Shown here one piece after another: positions 3,485-6,522 of a stretch of 6,522 bases of DNA (within the stretch, counting starts at the first letter, position 1; each line of letters starts with the position of its first letter). Position numbers and translations under genes: made by a program. The DNA comes from Opitutaceae bacterium (GTDB taxonomy: Bacteria; Verrucomicrobiota; Verrucomicrobiia; Opitutales; Opitutaceae), in contig JAITDF010000344.1 in assembly GCA_031282705.1 (NCBI GenBank), positions 1-6,522 of the forward strand. The letters run 5' to 3'. Below the pieces are notes generated by a model, which worked only from the letters and a program-made list of their open reading frames with translations, was not told the origin of the DNA and made no database searches.

Positions 3485-6400
3485 ATGTCCGCCGCCGCCA
3501 CCCACATCCACGTCAAAGGAGCCCGCGAGCACAACCTCAAGAACATCGAGGTGCGCATCCCGCGCGGGAAACTCGTCGTGCTCACCGGGCCGAGCGGCTC
3601 CGGCAAATCCTCGCTCGCCTTCGACACCATCTACGCCGAGGGCTACCGCAAATACATGGAGTCGCTCTCCACCCAGGCGCGCCAGGTGCTCGAGCAGCTC
3701 AGGCGCCCCGACGTCGATTTCATCCACGGCCTCTCGCCCGTGCTCGCCATCGGGCAGGCGGCCGGCGGCGGCTCGCCGCGCAGCACCATCGCCACCGTCA
3801 CCGAAATCGCCGACTACGCGCGCCTGCTCTGGGCCCTGCACGGCCGGCAAATCTGCCCGCGCGACGGCGGCCGCGTCACCCGGCGCTCGCTCGACGACAA
3901 CGTCGCCCGCGTCCTCGCCGCCGCCGCCGGCGAGCGCGTCATGCTCCTCGCCCCGCTCATGCGCGCCAGGCCCAGCGTGCTCCGCGAGGAGCTGCCCCGG
4001 CTGCGCCAGCGCGGCTTCCAGCGCGTGCGCCTCACGCCCGCCGGCGCCGCCGCCGGCGAAATCAAAAACCTCGACGACGCCGGAATCATCCCGGCGGCGG
4101 CCGGCGCCGCCGAGATCGCCGTCGATCTGGTGGTTGACCGCCTCGTCGCCGCCGTCGAACAGCGCAGCCGCCTCGCCGACTCGCTGGAACTCGCCTTCCG
4201 CGAAGGCCGCGACCGCGCCGTCGTGCTCGCGCAAAAAGACGCCGCCGCCCCCTGGCGCGAAATCAACCTCAGCCAGTCGCTCGCCTGCGAGGTTTGCGGC
4301 GACGTTTTTGAAAAACTCACGCCGCGCCATTTCTCCTTCAACCACACCGAGGGCGCGTGCCCGGCCTGCGGCGGCCTCGGGCGGAAACTGCGTTTCGTCC
4401 CCGAACTCGTCGTGCCCGACCCCGCGAAATCCGTGCGCGGCGGCGCGATCAAACCGTGGCGCATCGGCGGAAAAAACCTCATCATCAAACACAACGCCAT
4501 CCTCAAGCAGCTCGCCGCGCAGCTCCCCTTCGACGCCGACACGCCTTGGGGCGAACTGCCCGAGGCGACGCGCCGCACGCTCCTGCACGGCGCGGGCGAA
4601 CGCCTCTTCGCCTTCAAATTGAAACGCATGCGCGAGCCGCGCGCCATGCCCTTCCCCGGCGTGCTCGCCATGCTCGACGAAAGCTGGCGCGAAACCGGCA
4701 GCGACGGCTTCCGCGCCCGCCTGACGACCTTCATGGTGAGCGGCGAGTGCCCCGGCTGCCGCGGCGCGCGGCTGAACGCCCGCTCCGCCGCGGTGGTGTT
4801 GTTTTCGATTTTCGATTCTCAATTCTCGATTTCGCGCTCCCGCGCGGTTGCGGATGCGGACACGGAGCGGCAGCTCCCAATCGAAAATCGAGTTCCGAGC
4901 GAAGCGAGAAGCCTGCCATCGAAAATCGAAAATACCCTCACCTTCCCCGCGTTCCTCACCCTCGACGTCGCCGCCGCGCACGCCGTCGCGCTGCGCCTCT
5001 CCGACGCGCTGGCCGGCAGCGAGGCGCTGCGCGAAATCGTCACCGGCATCGAACGCCGCCTGCACTTCCTCCTCCAGACCGGCCTCGGCTACCTCACGCT
5101 CGACCGCGACTACGACACGCTCTCCGGCGGCGAGGCCCAGCGCGTGCGCCTCGCCACCCAGCTCGGCATGGGCCTCATGGGCGTCATCTACGTGCTCGAC
5201 GAGCCCAGCATCGGCCTGCACCCCGCCGACAACGCGCGCCTCCTCGCCCAGCTCCGCGAACTCCGCGACTGCGGCAACACAGTGCTCGTCGTCGAGCACG
5301 ACGAGGACACCATGCGCGCCGCCGACGAAATCATCGAGCTCGGCCCCGGCGCCGGCGCCGAGGGCGGCCGCATCCTCTTCCAAGGCACGCCCGCCGGCTG
5401 CGCCGCGCAGCCCGCGCGCGTCTCCCGCACCGGCCCCTACCTCGCGCGCTCATGTTTTGTCGAAAAAAACGCCACCACCAAATCCCCCGCCGCCGGCCCC
5501 GGCGCGTGGCTCGTCGTGCGCGAAGCCCGCGAGCACAACCTCCGCGGCATCGACGCGCGCTTCCCCGCCGGCCTCCTCACCTGCGTGACCGGCGTCTCAG
5601 GCTCGGGAAAATCCACCCTCGTCAACGACATCCTCGCCGCCGCCGCCGCGCGCAAGCTCAACGGCGCGACCAGGGTCTTCCCCGGAAAACACCGGAGTAT
5701 CGAAAATCTGGATACCCTGGAAAAACTCGTGCAGGTCGGCCAGGAACCCATCGGACGCAGCCCGCGCTCGAACCCCGCGACCTACACCAAGCTCCTCGAC
5801 CAGCTCCGCGACCTCTTCGCGCAAGCCCCGCTCGCCAAGGTGCGCGGCTACAAGGCCAGCCGCTTTTCCTTCAACGTGCGCGGCGGGCGCTGCGAACGCT
5901 GCCAGGGCGACGGCGTCATCAAGCTCGACATGCAGTTCATGGCCAACGCCTACGCGCCCTGCCCAAGCTGCGGCGGGCGGCGCTTCAACCGCGAGACGCT
6001 CGAAATCCTCTTTCACGGAAAATCCATCGCCGACGTGCTCGACATGACCGTGCGCGAGGCCATGCAGCTCTTCCGCCACATCCCGCGCGTCATGGACCGG
6101 CTCGAAACGCTGGCCGCGGTCGGCCTCGGCTACCTCGCGCTCGGCCAGTCCGCGACCACGCTCTCCGGCGGCGAGGCGCAGCGCATCAAGCTCTCGCTCG
6201 AGCTCAGCAAACGCCAGCAGGGCGGCACGCTCTACATCCTCGACGAGCCGACCACCGGCCTGCACTGGACCGACATCCAGAACCTCATGGACCTGCTCTT
6301 CAAACTGCGCGACGCCGGCAACACGGTCGTCGTCATCGAGCACAACCTCGACGTGATCAACCTGGCCGACTGGATCATCGACCTCGGCCCCGGCGGCGGC

Positions 6401-6522
6401 GCGGACGGCGGCGACATCGTGTATGCCGGCCCGCGCCACGGGATCGAACGCCCGGAGCACGCCGCGCGCTCCCTCACCGGCGCCGCCCTGAAACGCTGGC
6501 GCGAAACACCGCCATTGCAGGG
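3485..6522 (+). CDS. uvrA: Excinuclease ABC subunit A (UvrA), with an in-frame repeat insertion; 3' end beyond window
   Basis: The frame is open from ATG 3485 to the edge: 1012 codons, against about 940-950 for typical UvrA, so little is missing. UvrA is the damage-sensing ABC-type ATPase that loads UvrB in nucleotide excision repair. First half: Walker A GPSGSGKSS (35-43), Zn-type CEVC and CPAC (268-271, 292-295), CPGC (422-425), signature LSGGEAQR (546-553), Walker B VIYVLDEPS, and the VVEHDED switch. Second half: Walker A GVSGSGKST (703-711), zinc finger CERC/CPSC (803-806, 826-829), LSGGEAQR (893-900), YILDEPTTGLH and VIEHNLDV. Residues 440-482 are encoded by a palindromic repeat and have no counterpart in E. 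coli UvrA. Between CPGCRGARL and NTLTFPAFLTLDV a normal protein would run straight on. RQVLEQLRRPDVDF and AIGQAAGGGSPRS differ from the classical ARQFL/IxxDQK version, so this may be one of several paralogues. No Shine-Dalgarno or recognisable SOS box lies in 3422-3484. Confidence 0.93.
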   Translation, partial: MSAAATHIHVKGAREHNLKNIEVRIPRGKLVVLTGPSGSGKSSLAFDTIYAEGYRKYMESLSTQARQVLEQLRRPDVDFIHGLSPVLAIGQAAGGGSPRSTIATVTEIADYARLLWALHGRQICPRDGGRVTRRSLDDNVARVLAAAAGERVMLLAPLMRARPSVLREELPRLRQRGFQRVRLTPAGAAAGEIKNLDDAGIIPAAAGAAEIAVDLVVDRLVAAVEQRSRLADSLELAFREGRDRAVVLAQKDAAAPWREINLSQSLACEVCGDVFEKLTPRHFSFNHTEGACPACGGLGRKLRFVPELVVPDPAKSVRGGAIKPWRIGGKNLIIKHNAILKQLAAQLPFDADTPWGELPEATRRTLLHGAGERLFAFKLKRMREPRAMPFPGVLAMLDESWRETGSDGFRARLTTFMVSGECPGCRGARLNARSAAVVLFSIFDSQFSISRSRAVADADTERQLPIENRVPSEARSLPSKIENTLTFPAFLTLDVAAAHAVALRLSDALAGSEALREIVTGIERRLHFLLQTGLGYLTLDRDYDTLSGGEAQRVRLATQLGMGLMGVIYVLDEPSIGLHPADNARLLAQLRELRDCGNTVLVVEHDEDTMRAADEIIELGPGAGAEGGRILFQGTPAGCAAQPARVSRTGPYLARSCFVEKNATTKSPAAGPGAWLVVREAREHNLRGIDARFPAGLLTCVTGVSGSGKSTLVNDILAAAAARKLNGATRVFPGKHRSIENLDTLEKLVQVGQEPIGRSPRSNPATYTKLLDQLRDLFAQAPLAKVRGYKASRFSFNVRGGRCERCQGDGVIKLDMQFMANAYAPCPSCGGRRFNRETLEILFHGKSIADVLDMTVREAMQLFRHIPRVMDRLETLAAVGLGYLALGQSATTLSGGEAQRIKLSLELSKRQQGGTLYILDEPTTGLHWTDIQNLMDLLFKLRDAGNTVVVIEHNLDVINLADWIIDLGPGGGADGGDIVYAGPRHGIERPEHAARSLTGAALKRWRETPPLQ
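4801..4933. repeat. Dispersed palindromic element, copy 2, inserted in frame in uvrA
   Basis: A 15-bp perfect inverted repeat bounds it: 4802-4816 (TTTTCGATTTTCGAT) and 4918-4932 (ATCGAAAATCGAAAA). The left end is a heptamer array: two TTCGATT (4804-4817), then CTCAATT (4818-4824), then CTCGATT (4825-4831). Internal AATCGAA and AATCGAG units lie at 4879-4892. The arm span is 131 bp; the net insertion is a multiple of three and contains no stop in the uvrA frame. It shares GTTTTCGATT, GGAGCGG-AG and CCCAATCGAAAATCGA with the copy at 2111-2194. No clear target-site duplication is visible. Confidence 0.88.

Noticed and set aside
3458..5383. 641-residue open frame on the minus strand
   Set aside because: It is antisense to uvrA, with low-complexity Ala/Gly/Glu composition typical of mirror frames in GC-rich genes; it reads through the repeat insert too.
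5690..5720. TATCGAAAATC near the second half of uvrA as a third copy of the repeat family
   Set aside because: The encoded residues (RSIENLDTLEKL) align without a gap to ordinary UvrA, and there are no inverted arms; it is probably native coding sequence.
5597..6460. 287-residue minus-strand frame
   Set aside because: It is a mirror of the second ATPase half of uvrA, which has clear motifs on the plus strand.

Overview
The window is GC-rich DNA whose codons end mostly in C or G and whose genes almost all lack a Shine-Dalgarno sequence. It is littered with short tandem and palindromic repeats, including AATCGAA/TTCGATT heptamers. This suggests a verrucomicrobial chromosome, probably of the Opitutaceae type. 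That assignment is inferred from style and protein flavour, not from a marker gene.

Layout from left to right. (1) Positions 1-258 hold 12 perfect-period 21-bp tandem repeats that run off the left edge. (2) A complete KDPG/KHG aldolase gene (eda/kdgA type, 373-1011, +) follows. (3) The next intergenic gap (1012-1156) is a patchwork of three different repeats. (4) At 1157-2218 (+) lies the 5' part of a Cas4/RecB-like nuclease fused to a Rad3/DinG-like helicase. Its homology stops just after the Walker A/Ia region, where repeats begin, so it looks like a truncated pseudogene. (5) On the minus strand are a small membrane-protein gene with a good sigma70-like promoter and, downstream, a second small gene that appears frameshifted. 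(6) A divergent XRE/HTH regulator (2979-3368, +) has its own promoter, with a dyad over its start codon. (7) A uvrA-family gene (3485 to the right edge, +) fills the rest and reads open for 1012 codons.

The most striking feature is inside uvrA. A repeat bounded by 15-bp perfect inverted arms (4802-4816 and 4918-4932) sits in frame in the first ATPase half and adds about 44 residues absent from standard UvrA. A relative of the same repeat lies at the 3' end of the broken helicase gene (2111-2194). Here one dispersed palindromic family has entered two DNA-repair-type genes: it is tolerated in frame in one and associated with truncation in the other. This resembles the logic of Rickettsia palindromic elements, but the sequences are of a different type.

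No complete defence system, CRISPR array, RNA gene or transposase is visible. The genes do not form one pathway: sugar-acid catabolism (eda), DNA repair (uvrA, helicase remnant) and regulation (XRE) are simply neighbours.
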